From NCBI GenBank assembly GCA_014238335.1, contig JABABI010000021.1:27351-91350 (forward strand): DNA of 64,000 bases, in the 5' to 3' direction. The notes under the pieces are model-generated. The model ran no database searches. It was given only the letters and a program-made list of their open reading frames with translations, and was not told the origin of the DNA. Shown in pieces: positions 1-9,439 of the stretch. The position numbers and the translations under genes are program-made. Each line of letters starts with the position of its first letter. Position 1 is the stretch's first letter. The stretch is from Fuerstiella sp. GTDB taxonomy: Bacteria; Planctomycetota; Planctomycetia; Planctomycetales; Planctomycetaceae.

Positions 1-66
1 GCCATGCTGGTTCCTGTGCTGTTCATTGATCCTGAACAGACACGTCGTGTTCTGGGCGATACGTAA
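1..66 (+). CDS. Possible C-terminal end of a gene cut by the window edge
   Basis: Frame 1 is open from the first base to a TAA at 64-66 and would encode the last 21 residues of a protein whose start lies outside the window. The peptide (ending RRVLGDT) has an ordinary amino-acid mix, but it is too short to assign to a family. A strong bidirectional hairpin terminator at 228-268 would serve as its transcription end, which weakly favours a real gene here. It could equally be a chance open frame. Confidence 0.35.
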   Translation, partial: AMLVPVLFIDPEQTRRVLGDT

Positions 67-227
67 CGTTTCAATGCCAATGCATAAGTGTCTGCTGTAG
101 TTAGGGGACTTTTCCGCCTGAGTTATTCGGACTCCGGAAAAAAATGGCGATGGCAACTTTTGCTGGCACGTCAACAGCAGAACGAACGACTTCGGCTCGG
201 CTGCGACCTGCAGCGTGCCGACTGTAC

Positions 228-268
228 GAAAAAAGGGCGAAGCAATGAAATTGCTTCGCCCTTTTTTC
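228..268. terminator. Strong bidirectional intrinsic terminator
   Basis: A perfect 19-bp inverted repeat (228-246 against 250-268) encloses a 3-nt loop. The core is GGGCGAAGCAA with its complement, flanked by A6 on the left and T6 on the right, so either strand gives a hairpin ending in a U-tract. It lies 20 bp past the stop codon of the minus-strand DUF3467 gene and about 160 bp past the possible plus-strand gene end at 66. It is the clearest intrinsic terminator in the window. Confidence 0.9.
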
Positions 269-288
269 TAACTTTTAAGTGCCGGAAC

Positions 289-693
289 TTACGAGGCCGG
301 ACCGTCGACGGCGGGAGCCTTGACGCGTTTTCGAACGTCTGTTTCCAGAACGCCGAATGCCTGTTCGTGCCTTTGCAGAGCCATTGACAATGCACTCCAC
401 AATCGCTTGGCGGTGTAGTGATTGAGAATGATCCGCTGAGTCACATTGACATCAACTTTGCCCGTTGCGTATGGCGTCGGGTTCAGCCCGAGGTCCAGAA
501 TCAATTCTTCAGGAGTACTGGATACTCGACAGAAGTTGGCATAACCGGCGTTGGCAGTAGCGTCGTTGACGACGACTTCCTGAGTCTGCTGGGCTGCGGG
601 TGCTTCCGGTGCACTGGGAGCAGCCTCCGCGGGAGTTGCTTCTGTCTTTTCTTCGTCGCTCACTTTCTTTCTCCTAACCTTTTTCTTGGCCAT
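289..693 (-). CDS. DUF3467 family protein
   Basis: A 134-residue cytoplasmic protein. It has a very basic start ([10 protein letters not shown]), an acidic then Ala/Pro/Gln-rich flexible linker to about residue 45, and a compact C-terminal domain that carries the pattern [18 protein letters not shown] and a later [15 protein letters not shown] segment. This matches the small DUF3467 family, whose function is unknown. The start at 693 is preferred over an ATG at 699 because AAGGA then lies about 8 bases upstream. The gene stands alone and ends at the hairpin terminator at 228-268. No enzyme motif is visible. Confidence 0.8.
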   Translation of the reverse strand: MAKKKVRRKKVSDEEKTEATPAEAAPSAPEAPAAQQTQEVVVNDATANAGYANFCRVSSTPEELILDLGLNPTPYATGKVDVNVTQRIILNHYTAKRLWSALSMALQRHEQAFGVLETDVRKRVKAPAVDGPAS

Positions 694-999
694 TGGCATT
701 ATTCCTTGACACGCATTGCATCTCATACTGCAGAGGGAGACGCCCAACGCCGGCACTTATAACAGGGAGGCATCAGCCGGACAACGAGCTATGGAGCAGT
801 TTGCGGCCGTACAGAACAGTTTCATCGCCCCGTCCTGCTAACTCAGACAAATATGGCAGTTTGGATTAGTCGCACAACCGTCAACAGCATTCACTCGACG
901 CTCTGTGCCGTTAGCAACCGAGGGTGAACACTTGTTGACGCAGGTGTCTTTCTGGCAGATAAAGATTCGTCCTGCACACGTTTTCGTGGCTTGGGTCCG

Positions 1000-1110
1000 A
1001 ACAGCGTCGTTCTGCGTGTCATCTACGCTGTTTCATGGCCGCGCAAAACATTTCCCGACCTTTCATGTGTGCTTTCCACGAGCCCGAACCAGCCATGTGT
1101 TTGCGTAAAC
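1000..1110 (-). repeat. Dispersed ~100-bp intergenic repeat, copy D
   Basis: Read on the minus strand, this copy shares GGTTCGGGCTCGTGG and CGGGAAATGTTTTGCGCGG with the copies at 21374 and 58017, in the same order and spacing. It ends in a hairpin: AACAGCGT (1000-1007) pairs perfectly with ACGCTGTT (1025-1032). The loop is longer than in the other copies. It lies between two minus-strand genes and does not abut a start codon. Confidence 0.8.
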
Positions 1111-1192
1111 TGCCAGGCGACCAAACTGCTGCAACTGAATTTTCATGGAGTCACAGGCGAGGCACAAGATGATGCGAATCTGCGGTGCAGCC

Positions 1193-1234
1193 AACGAAAA
1201 CAGCCCGAATGTGATAAGCATCACATTCGGGCTG
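1193..1234 (-). terminator. Terminator of the cysteine-rich protein gene
   Basis: A perfect 15-bp stem (1201-1215 with 1220-1234) closes a 4-nt loop. On the minus strand it is followed by TTTTCGTT. It lies about 200 bp after the stop codon of the gene at 1430-2452. Confidence 0.75.
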
Positions 1235-1429
1235 ACAGGATAAGCAGTGTGCTTGCACCACACTACTCGGGAGATCAAATGCCGGAGATCCGGCTATGTT
1301 TTAACTGGGTTTGTCCGATCATTTGCGCCGGTGCACAACGACCGGGCGTTGTGCAGTCGGTTCGTCGTGACCGCATAAAGGCGTGACTGCGGAGCATCAG
1401 GTCGGCTGATCCGACACATCGACTCCTTG

Positions 1430-2452
1430 TTAGAACCTGATCTCGCTCAGTGACGGCAGTCCAAACCAGCCGCCCGACGTTTTCTTTGTTCGTCGTTGTG
1501 CTGATCCGGATGTCCTGCTCATTCTTTTTCCCGGTCGACGGGGACCTCCGGAGGCAGCCTGTTTCGTGACGGTGCTACTTACGGGACGGACGGAGTTTCT
1601 GGCATTCGGGATGGCTGTTTCTTCCGTGGCCGGGATGATCTGGCCTGTGTTGGATTTCGGTGCCGTGATTGGTTGAGCAGACATAATTGGCGGAGCGGTC
1701 GTCAAATCCGATAGTGGTGCCGGTGGCAGCTGCGTCTGAGCCAGCTGTGGTGCGGTGCGTTGTGCGGCTGTGTTTGCGTAGCCTGGATTACAGGTGGGGC
1801 AGTTGCTGCCGCCATGGCGTCTGACAGGTGTTCCGATTACCGGGCCCACATTGCATCCTGTGTAGCACGTCGGACACCCACGCTGGCCTGGACACCTACG
1901 AGTATGAAAGTTCGACGGGATTGGCACTCGCGGGATCATCCCGGGGTTCGGACGCCACGTAGGAACCCGGTTGTAACTGTATCCCATCTGAGTCGTATCG
2001 GTGGGCTGGTACACGACAGGTGCACCGCCAACAAACCCTCCACCAGGATTGCCGTACCACTGGCCTGGCCAGTACGCCTGATACCAGCCTCCCGTTCGGT
2101 TGACAGGAAGGCGTGCCGGAGGAGCCCAGCCTGAGTCACCAGAGGCCTTCGTCCTGCAGCACCAACCGATTTTCTGAGCCGCCGGGCAGCCCTGGCCTGC
2201 CGCGCGACCGATCGGACCGCAGCGACCACACCAGTCCAGACAGAAGTCCTCGTGCCTGGACTGCGCGTTACAACGATCCCCGAAACATTGACCACTGTTA
2301 CAGTAGTTGCCCTGCTGACAGCTTCCGGTGACACACCGGAAGCTGCGACCGTCGGTACATTGGCGTCCGACCTGCTGGATTTCGGCTGCTGGTCCGGTTG
2401 CGGTCAGCAATGTGGCACCAGCCAGAAACAGGTATCGAATTGCGTGTTGCAT
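1430..2452 (-). CDS. Secreted cysteine-rich planctomycete protein
   Basis: A 340-residue protein with an N-terminal signal peptide (hydrophobic stretch YLFLAGATLL, then an AxA-type cleavage region). The first half of the mature chain is dense in cysteine (CTDG, WCGRCGP, WCC), and further clusters occur at CPGQRGCPTCYTGC and NCPTC. The C-terminal third is Pro/Thr/Ser-rich and ends in a basic tail. No catalytic motif is seen. The start at 2452 is chosen because AAGGAG lies 9 bases upstream; the ATG at 2461 would abut that sequence. Together with the next two genes it forms a minus-strand group of exported proteins. A role in the cell wall or surface through disulfides is inference. Confidence 0.65.
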   Translation of the reverse strand: MQHAIRYLFLAGATLLTATGPAAEIQQVGRQCTDGRSFRCVTGSCQQGNYCNSGQCFGDRCNAQSRHEDFCLDWCGRCGPIGRAAGQGCPAAQKIGWCCRTKASGDSGWAPPARLPVNRTGGWYQAYWPGQWYGNPGGGFVGGAPVVYQPTDTTQMGYSYNRVPTWRPNPGMIPRVPIPSNFHTRRCPGQRGCPTCYTGCNVGPVIGTPVRRHGGSNCPTCNPGYANTAAQRTAPQLAQTQLPPAPLSDLTTAPPIMSAQPITAPKSNTGQIIPATEETAIPNARNSVRPVSSTVTKQAASGGPRRPGKRMSRTSGSAQRRTKKTSGGWFGLPSLSEIRF

Positions 2453-2614
2453 GAGTTTCATCTCCTTCGCTCCGCTGCCATGGACACGTTGTGCAGCAGC
2501 GCGAACAGTTTATTGCGGGTGACAAACTGCAGTTTGAAAATGTAGAGATCGCTTCTTTCAACTGAAACTGTAACGGGCACAGTTGGCAGTCGTGAGGTCC
2601 GTGTGATCTGTGAA

Positions 2615-3463
2615 TTACCAGGTTTGGTGATACAACGGTCGGAGTGACGTCTGAGGTGTGTAATTACCCACTGGAGTAATCCGACTCGACGGAGTTCCCA
2701 CGCTGTAGTTGTATGACTGTCGAACTGTCGGCGCCAGTGGTACCGAAAGCGGCATGCCATATCCCTGAGCACCATAGGCCTGTCCGTTGTCGCGATGGTC
2801 CGCATAGCCGGGGTTGTCGGCATAGGTCACCTGATACTTACCAACCGGCGGACATCCCTGCCCGCAGCAGCCGGAAGGCACCATCCATCCGAACAGGTGA
2901 TCGGCCAGTCGCTGATTTCTGGCGTGGTAATTGACGTACTGGCCTCGCCACCATCGCTTTGCCCAGGGCTCCGGGTTACAGGGACTCTGTGCGACGGCAC
3001 CAGCAAACAGACGTGTCACGCGGCGTTGGTATCCCGTTCCATAGCAGCCATTGCTGTCGCACATGTTACAGCCTGCCACGTTACAACCCTGCTTACAGCA
3101 TGGCGCCTGCGGACTGCATTCGCTGGAAACACATTGACCAGAATAGAATCCGGCAACCTGAACTGGAGATTCTCCCAGGCCGTTGGTTGGAGTCCACGCT
3201 GCATTCTGATGCGAACTCACGTTCGCCAACCTGGCTGACTGTCCGTTATTCGTTGGTTGCAGAAAGCCAGCCAACGCAGGCGGGCTGTCCAGCGCTGCGT
3301 GCTGAACTGCCCGTCCGGCTGAGCCGTTCATTCGCACGACGCCGGCGTTACCATTTGTGGCGGAGATGCAGACGACACCCTCCTCTGCAGCGACGAAGCC
3401 GGATGTTGCCAGCACGCATATTGCGGCAGCGAGCCATCTCGAGTTTGAGTTTCGTGGTCGCAT
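2615..3463 (-). CDS. Secreted cysteine-rich planctomycete protein
   Basis: A 282-residue protein with a signal peptide (WLAAAICVLATSGFVAA). The mature part carries a cysteine cluster in the middle (CCKQGCNVAGCNMC, then GCYG) and another at GCCGQGCPP. It ends in a Tyr/Gly/Pro-rich low-complexity tail. The cluster spacing and a shared W-R/P-G-Q-W/Y-type stretch recall the neighbour at 1430-2452, so the two may be diverged paralogues. AAAGG lies 7 bases before the ATG. A gap of 162 bp separates it from the next gene downstream, so co-transcription is possible. The function is unknown; an extracytoplasmic structural role is inference. Confidence 0.65.
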   Translation of the reverse strand: MRPRNSNSRWLAAAICVLATSGFVAAEEGVVCISATNGNAGVVRMNGSAGRAVQHAALDSPPALAGFLQPTNNGQSARLANVSSHQNAAWTPTNGLGESPVQVAGFYSGQCVSSECSPQAPCCKQGCNVAGCNMCDSNGCYGTGYQRRVTRLFAGAVAQSPCNPEPWAKRWWRGQYVNYHARNQRLADHLFGWMVPSGCCGQGCPPVGKYQVTYADNPGYADHRDNGQAYGAQGYGMPLSVPLAPTVRQSYNYSVGTPSSRITPVGNYTPQTSLRPLYHQTW

Positions 3464-3709
3464 TCTAGAACCTTTCGCAGAGGGAAACGCGCGTCGGCAC
3501 GTATCGTTCCACTAGCTGAAAATAAGTTTTCGGGCGGTGGCAAACGACGATGCCGACTGCCACCCAATTCCCGCGTTTCAGGAGTTGTGAATCTGACGAC
3601 GCGAACAGTTCGCTGTCGTCTTGAATCTGCTTTCTGGAGACTCGCAGTTTTCGGCGAGCCTTAATCAGTCACTCTGAGAAAAGCGAACAATCTCTCACGG
3701 AGACGGCAC

Positions 3710-4519
3710 TCAGCGAATCACGGGTCGCTTAAACATCGATAACGGACTGATGTGCGATTTGTACTTCACATCCACTGTCGTGCCCTGCAGTTTCCAGTTC
3801 TCTTTGGACCAGACTCCGAAAGGCGTCACCATCCATCCGCCGTTCACTTTGTAGAAATAAGGTCCGTACATCGCCTTGTAGCGATGCGGGTACAGCATCT
3901 CGTGAGGATGAAATGCCTGATGAACGATTGCCGTTCCACCGATCTGTTGAGGAATGCCGGGCCGTGGTGCCGGATAGAGCGCGGCGCTGGACGGTCCTGC
4001 CCCGCCCGCACTTCCACCTGCCGGGGTCATGCTGACAGGGCCAGCTCCAGCAGTGTAACTTGTTGAAGAAGCGAAGGAGTACGGTCCGGGTGAATTCTGA
4101 TAGACAGGCTGAGGCGCAGAATACTGCTGCCAGTTTGCTTGCGGGTGAACGGGCAGCACATTGCCCCTGGACGTGGCGGCGCTGAAATACTGCGGACCAG
4201 CCAGCGACGATGCATTTGGCACCACGGGGGCGTACTGAATAGGCAGTGGCTGCGGCAATGCCTCGGCCGGTTCCAGCTGCTGTGCCGTCGGCTGAGCACT
4301 CGTCTGGCGAATTTCCGGAACCTGTCGAGCTGCGTCGTCGACCACGGCATGCCGAACGCCGCTGGGTCTTTTCGTACCGGACCATTGCGTGTCCGGACGT
4401 CCGATCAACGGCCCTCGCAGCCAGTCCATCAGCGGGTTTTGATTCTGACCGTCTTCGGCCAGAAGGCTCCCGACGCTCATGATTGTGATCATGAGAGTCA
4501 ACAATCCCTTGCGAAGCAT
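3710..4519 (-). CDS. Secreted Pro/Gln-rich protein with conserved C-terminal domain
   Basis: A 269-residue protein. The start is fixed by a near-perfect Shine-Dalgarno (GGAGGAG, 5 bases before the ATG at 4519). A signal peptide spans residues 1-21. A long Pro/Gln/Ser/Ala-rich region runs to about residue 200 and looks unstructured. The final 60 residues are different, being rich in aromatics and basic residues (HRYKAMYGPYFYKVNGGW, then GVWSKENWKLQGTTVDVKY), and look folded. It is the first of three exported proteins in a row on this strand. I do not recognise a named domain. Confidence 0.65.
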   Translation of the reverse strand: MLRKGLLTLMITIMSVGSLLAEDGQNQNPLMDWLRGPLIGRPDTQWSGTKRPSGVRHAVVDDAARQVPEIRQTSAQPTAQQLEPAEALPQPLPIQYAPVVPNASSLAGPQYFSAATSRGNVLPVHPQANWQQYSAPQPVYQNSPGPYSFASSTSYTAGAGPVSMTPAGGSAGGAGPSSAALYPAPRPGIPQQIGGTAIVHQAFHPHEMLYPHRYKAMYGPYFYKVNGGWMVTPFGVWSKENWKLQGTTVDVKYKSHISPLSMFKRPVIR

Positions 4520-5124
4520 TGCTTCTCCTCCGTGGCTGTAGAAGAATCCGTTCTTCCAGCTGTTACACATCCCTGGTCAACATGACACGGGAATTGATGG
4601 AACCGCGAATCCAAAAAAATCAGTACTGGATCCTTTGCCGGTCCCGTTCGAGTTGTTCAAACGTTTACCGGTGAGGTCCAAACTGTCCTCTGTCGTAGAG
4701 TTCGGCTTCTACCGGTCGCAGGGATGAATCAATCAGTGTTGTTGCTACACACGATACGGTTAGTTTCCGGTGTACTATCGTTGCATGTGGAAGAACCGAA
4801 AAAGTCTTCCCAATCTTCCTGCCTTTTCAGGCATATCTGTGTCCGCTCGCGCTTTGCGATTCTCTCAGAATCTCTAAAATGTCCGTCTGAGGATGAGAAG
4901 TCGATCCAGAACTGGATATTCGACCTGAACGGACGCAACACTGTGCGGACGTGCGTTCAGCGAAAGTATTGAGATTCCGGGGGGCCGACCGCCGATATTG
5001 TTGACAACCGCCAGACTGGCGAATTGACGGGAGCGACCGCTTCCTGCCTGGTGTTCAGTGTAATCCTGGTCGATGTGTCATTGCTGGTTGGAAGAAATCC
5101 CGACCGCTGGAAAAGGATGCTCAG
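4520..5124. other. Divergent intergenic region
   Basis: 605 bp lie between the minus-strand secreted protein and the plus-strand topoisomerase operon. Promoters for both must lie here. Short open frames exist (for example 4724-4972), but they lack a ribosome binding site and recognisable sequence, so no gene is called. I see no repeat or hairpin that stands out. Confidence 0.5.
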
Positions 5125-7512
5125 TTGGCTCGCAGAAAGTCTTCCAGAAAGAACGAACCCAATCTGTTCTCCAAGACGGATGAGCTGGAAGCGGCCGGAA
5201 ACGTTCAATACGTGCCGATCAGCGGCGAAACTCGCCGACGCTATCTGAACTACGCTCTTTCCGTCATCACGTCTCGTGCCCTGCCGGACGTTCGTGATGG
5301 GTTGAAACCGGTACAGCGGCGAATTCTGTACGTCATGTACAATCGTTTACGGCTGACGGCGGACAGCAAGACCCGAAAGTGTGCCAAGATCTGCGGTGAC
5401 ACGACTGGGTCATTTCACCCACATGGCGACACAGCTGTCTATGACGCATTGGTTCGGCTGGCGCAGGACTTCACTCTGCGATATCCGCTGGTGATCGGAC
5501 AGGGAAACTTCGGTTCCATCATAGGGTTGCGCGCGGCAGCCGCTCGTTACACAGAAGCGAAGCTGTCGGCGGTGGCAGAGCAGCTGATGAACGAGCTGAG
5601 ATATCGCACGGTGGATATGCGCCCCACGTACGATGCTGCTGATGAGGAGCCAGTCGTGTTGCCGGCCCGCTATCCGGCACTGCTGGTCAACGGGACTCAG
5701 GGAATTGCCGTGGGCATGGCGACCAGCATGCCGCCCCACAACCTGAACGAAGTGACGAAAGCCTGTGTGCATTTGATTCAGCACCCCAAGGCGACGGTCG
5801 CTCAGTTGATGAAGTATGTCAAGGGGCCCGACTTTCCGTTGGGGGGCCGCATCGTGACCGAACGAGCAGATCTGCGAAAGGCGTACGAAACCGGTCGTGG
5901 CTCTGTCAAAACACGCGGTGAATGGCGGTTCGACAAGCAGGGCAAGAAGGAGCTAAAGGATCGACTGATTATCCATACTGTGCCGTACACAGTTTCGACG
6001 GGACCGCTGCTGACAGAAATCGGTGACCTGATCGAAGCCCGCAAGCTACCTCAGCTGGCAAACGTTATTGACGAAACGAACGAAGAAAACGGGCTGCGGA
6101 TTGTGTTGGAAATGAAGTCCGGTGCAGATCCGGAGGCCGTCATGGCCTACCTGTTTCGACACACCTCGCTGGAGCAGAACTTCAGTTTCAATGCCACCGC
6201 ACTGGTACCGGACGAACATGGCGCCACGGTGCCACGTGTGCTGAGTCTGAAGGAATTACTGCAGCACTTTCTCGACTTCCGCTACGAAACGGTTCGACGA
6301 CGGCTTGAGTACCAACTGGAGCAATTGCGCAAGCGAATTCATATCCTGGAAGGCTTTGCGATCATCTTTAACGGCCTTGATGTGGCACTGAAAATCATTC
6401 GCGCAAGTAGTGGCAAAAAAGATGCAGCCGCAAAATTGATGAAGAAGTTTCCTCTGGACGAGATACAGACGGACGCCATTCTGGAATTGGCGCTGTACCG
6501 GATTTCGCGGCTGGAAATCGACAACATTCGTCAGGAACTTAAAGAGAAGAAAGCGGAAGCTGCCCGCATCCAAAAGCTGTTGAATTCGAAAACGCAGATG
6601 TGGAAGCTGATCCGCACCGAGCTCGAAACGCTGGCGGCGAAATTTGGCGATAAGCGCCGCAGCCAATTCGCTTCTGTGGACGAGATTATTGAGTTTGATG
6701 CGTCAGCTTACATCGTTAAGGAAAACACAAACGTTGTTGTCACGTCGGATGGCTGGGTCAAACGCGTCAACAGTCTGGCAAGTGTCTCCAAGACCCGCGT
6801 CCGCGAAGGGGACAGCGTGTTGAATGTGATTCCCGGAAGCACTCTTGATAATGCTGTCTTCTTCAGTTCGGACGGCGTGGCGTTCACAATTCCGATCGAC
6901 CAGTTGCCTGTCTCATCCGGCTACGGCGAACCTTTCGCGAAGCACGCCAAGCTCAGGGACGGGGCTTCCATCGCATCCGTCCTCACGACTGACCCACGAT
7001 TCGTGGAGGCGGTTGACGATGATTCGAAAGAATGGGGGCCATTGCTGTTGGTTGCGACGAAACGTGGTCAGGTGCTGACGATTCCGTACCACGGCTTCCG
7101 CACGCCGAGTACGAAAGCCGGTCGCAAGTATTGTCGACTGCGAAAAGGTGACCAGGTCGTGTATTGCCAGCCGATCGAAGACGCGGAAACCGTGTTTTTC
7201 GCCTCCGCCGATGCTCGCGTTCTGCACTTCTCACTGAATGAAGTGCCAATGTTAACGAATGCCGGCAAAGGGGTTCGCGGCATCAAGCTGGACGCCGATG
7301 ATCGCTTGTTAGGCGTCGTTCAGTTAGCTCGACCGAGCGACTGCCTGCGGGTCGTCACCAGTAACGATAAAGAAATGGTCTTCGGTCAGCAGAAGTATCA
7401 GGTTACGTCGAGGGGTGGCCGAGGCATCATGACCAGCAAACGTTCCAGCTTCGATAAGGTGATTGAGCCACAAATCCAGTTAGTCGACTGGTCAGAAATG
7501 GAAGAGGACTGA
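5125..7512 (+). CDS. Type IIA DNA topoisomerase subunit A (GyrA/ParC family)
   Basis: A 795-residue breakage-reunion subunit that cuts and rejoins both DNA strands. FHPHGD is at 97-102, the QGNFGS segment at 126-131 and the catalytic tyrosine at 142 in RYTE. A coiled coil follows near 380-490, then a beta-propeller-like C-terminal domain. A GyrA-box-like SRGGRG occurs at 762-767, much nearer the end than is usual for GyrA. The position equivalent to quinolone-determining Ser83 is Thr103. The usual DGD between NFGS and RYTE is replaced by IGLR. The start is a TTG with AAAGGA 7 bases upstream. The partner B subunit follows after 10 bp. I cannot tell gyrase from topoisomerase IV by eye. Confidence 0.92.
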   Translation: MARRKSSRKNEPNLFSKTDELEAAGNVQYVPISGETRRRYLNYALSVITSRALPDVRDGLKPVQRRILYVMYNRLRLTADSKTRKCAKICGDTTGSFHPHGDTAVYDALVRLAQDFTLRYPLVIGQGNFGSIIGLRAAAARYTEAKLSAVAEQLMNELRYRTVDMRPTYDAADEEPVVLPARYPALLVNGTQGIAVGMATSMPPHNLNEVTKACVHLIQHPKATVAQLMKYVKGPDFPLGGRIVTERADLRKAYETGRGSVKTRGEWRFDKQGKKELKDRLIIHTVPYTVSTGPLLTEIGDLIEARKLPQLANVIDETNEENGLRIVLEMKSGADPEAVMAYLFRHTSLEQNFSFNATALVPDEHGATVPRVLSLKELLQHFLDFRYETVRRRLEYQLEQLRKRIHILEGFAIIFNGLDVALKIIRASSGKKDAAAKLMKKFPLDEIQTDAILELALYRISRLEIDNIRQELKEKKAEAARIQKLLNSKTQMWKLIRTELETLAAKFGDKRRSQFASVDEIIEFDASAYIVKENTNVVVTSDGWVKRVNSLASVSKTRVREGDSVLNVIPGSTLDNAVFFSSDGVAFTIPIDQLPVSSGYGEPFAKHAKLRDGASIASVLTTDPRFVEAVDDDSKEWGPLLLVATKRGQVLTIPYHGFRTPSTKAGRKYCRLRKGDQVVYCQPIEDAETVFFASADARVLHFSLNEVPMLTNAGKGVRGIKLDADDRLLGVVQLARPSDCLRVVTSNDKEMVFGQQKYQVTSRGGRGIMTSKRSSFDKVIEPQIQLVDWSEMEED

Positions 7513-7522
7513 CATTCTGCCA

Positions 7523-9439
7523 ATGAGTACACCAACAAAATCAACTTACACGGCCAGCGACATTGAGGTCCTGGAAGGCCTGGAACCGGTGCGAAAACGG
7601 CCGTCGATGTACATCGGTGGCGTCGATTCGCGTGGGTTGCACCACCTTCTTTGGGAAGTCGTGGATAACTGCGTCGACGAGTTTCTTGCCGGCGAATGTA
7701 AGCAGATCATGGTCACCCTGCACAAGGACGGGGGCCGCTGCACAGTCAGCGACGATGGTCGCGGCATTCCCGTGGACAAGCATCCGAAGATGAAAAAGTC
7801 GTCGCTGGAAGTGATCCTGACAACTTTACACGCCGGCGGTAAGTTCAGTGACAAGAACTACGCTCGCAGTGGCGGTCTGCACGGAGTCGGTTTGTCTGTT
7901 GTCAATGCGCTTTCGTCAAAGCTGGTGGCAAAGGTACACCGCGATGGCCACGAATGGATGCAGGAGTATCGGCGTGGAAAGCCAACCGGCAAGGTGAAGA
8001 AAGTGAAACCGTTTCGCGGCCACGGTACGACCATTTTCTTTTGTCCGGACGATACCATTTTTCGGCGGACACAGTTCAACGCGGAGACAATTCGCCAGCA
8101 TCTGGAAGACGTGTCATACATTCATGGCGGCCTGTCAATCGTCTTTAAGGATGAATTGAAGGGCGAAAGTCACGAACTTCGGCATCCGGACGGAATCAAG
8201 TCTTACATCGAAAAAGTTATCGAAGACAGTGGCAAGAAGACGGTTCACGATCAGCTTTTCTCCGCAGATAAGGACGACAAGGTCGCTCGTGTCGAGGTCG
8301 TCCTGAAGTGGACCGAGTCCACGGACGAACACATTCGCAGCTACGTCAATGGTATTCGCACCCACGCCGGCGGAACTCATGAAAACGGTCTGAAGTCCGG
8401 CCTGACGAAAGCGGTGCGGAACTACATCGAGGTCCACAATTTCAAACCTCGCGGAGTTACCATTTCTGCGGACGACATCCGCGAAGGCGTTATCGCCATC
8501 CTGTCGGTGTTTCATGGCGAACCCATGTTTCAGGGGCAAACGAAGGAACGACTGAACAATCCGGAGATGGCGTCTCATGTTGATGGCATTGTGAGGCCGG
8601 CCGTCGAGAACTGGCTGAACAACAATCCGTCGCTTGCTGACGCAATTCTGGGACGCATCGTGCTGGCAGCCCGAGCAAGACTGGCCAGCCGCGATGCTGT
8701 CAAAGAAGTCAAACGCAAGTCGGTTGCGCGAAGGACGAATCTGCCGGGCAAATTGGTTGACTGTCAGAACAGAAACTCTGACGAAACAGAACTGTTCATA
8801 GTGGAAGGTGACTCGGCCGGTGGAACAGCAGTAATGGGGCGCAACTCTGCCACTCAGGCGGTGTTACCCCTGAGAGGAAAGATACTGAATACTGAGTCGC
8901 TGGCTTTGTCCAAGATTCTGAAAAACCAGGAAATCAGCGACCTGGTAGAAACGCTTGGCACCGGCATCGGGCCGAATTTCGACATTCATCGTTTGCGTTA
9001 CGGTCGGATCATTCTGCTGATGGATGCCGACAGTGACGGCTACCACATTTCCACTCTGTTACTGACTTTTTTCTTCCGCCATATGACGGAACTGATCCGG
9101 CAGGGAAACCTGTTCATTGCTCAGCCGCCTCTGTTCCGCGTTGAAGTGGGTAAGACCACGCAGTACGCTCAAACGGACGCAGAGAAGGAAGAAATTCTGG
9201 CTTCGCTGCCGGAAAATCGGAACCCGACGGTCCTGCGTTTCAAGGGACTGGGCGAAATGAATGCGGCTCAGCTGCGAGATACAACTCTTAACCCGCAGGC
9301 ACGCGTTCTGCTGCGAGTCGACATCGAAAGTCAGTTGGAAGCCGATCAGACGTTTCACCAGCTACTCGGTAAGGAAGCCTCGGAACGGTACAAGGTGATC
9401 ATGGAAGAAGCCAGTTTCGCCGACGACGTAGACGCATAA
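7523..9439 (+). CDS. Type IIA DNA topoisomerase subunit B (GyrB/ParE family)
   Basis: A 638-residue ATPase subunit that works with the A subunit just upstream. The GHKL ATPase motifs are VVDN (46-49), DDGRGIP (77-83) and GLHGVG (118-123). The TOPRIM motifs are VEGDSAGG near 426 and DADSDGYH near 500. The canonical form of the last is DADVDGAH, so the metal-binding acids are kept but the intervening residues differ. KGLGEMN and the C-terminal tail are typical, and the length without an insert fits ParE-like or Gram-positive GyrB proteins. The ATG lies 10 bp after the A subunit stop, so the two are surely one operon. No terminator is obvious after 9439. Confidence 0.93.
   Translation: MSTPTKSTYTASDIEVLEGLEPVRKRPSMYIGGVDSRGLHHLLWEVVDNCVDEFLAGECKQIMVTLHKDGGRCTVSDDGRGIPVDKHPKMKKSSLEVILTTLHAGGKFSDKNYARSGGLHGVGLSVVNALSSKLVAKVHRDGHEWMQEYRRGKPTGKVKKVKPFRGHGTTIFFCPDDTIFRRTQFNAETIRQHLEDVSYIHGGLSIVFKDELKGESHELRHPDGIKSYIEKVIEDSGKKTVHDQLFSADKDDKVARVEVVLKWTESTDEHIRSYVNGIRTHAGGTHENGLKSGLTKAVRNYIEVHNFKPRGVTISADDIREGVIAILSVFHGEPMFQGQTKERLNNPEMASHVDGIVRPAVENWLNNNPSLADAILGRIVLAARARLASRDAVKEVKRKSVARRTNLPGKLVDCQNRNSDETELFIVEGDSAGGTAVMGRNSATQAVLPLRGKILNTESLALSKILKNQEISDLVETLGTGIGPNFDIHRLRYGRIILLMDADSDGYHISTLLLTFFFRHMTELIRQGNLFIAQPPLFRVEVGKTTQYAQTDAEKEEILASLPENRNPTVLRFKGLGEMNAAQLRDTTLNPQARVLLRVDIESQLEADQTFHQLLGKEASERYKVIMEEASFADDVDA

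Larger units (their letters stand above)
694..1429. other. Long intergenic region, mostly non-coding
   Basis: A 736-bp gap between two minus-strand genes. It contains a copy of the dispersed ~100-bp repeat (1000-1110) and a terminator hairpin (1193-1234) for the upstream cysteine-rich protein gene. The remaining open frames overlap these elements, have no ribosome binding site and resemble nothing known, so I call no gene here. The promoter of the DUF3467 gene should lie between 700 and about 900, but I see no convincing -35/-10 pair. Confidence 0.6.

Noticed and set aside
88..395. Two overlapping opposite-strand open frames at the left edge
   Set aside because: They run across the perfect terminator hairpin and the end of the DUF3467 gene, have no ribosome binding site and encode Arg/Cys-rich nonsense.
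4724..4972. Open frame of 82 residues in the region before the topoisomerase operon
   Set aside because: No ribosome binding site, no motif, and an equally long frame on the other strand.
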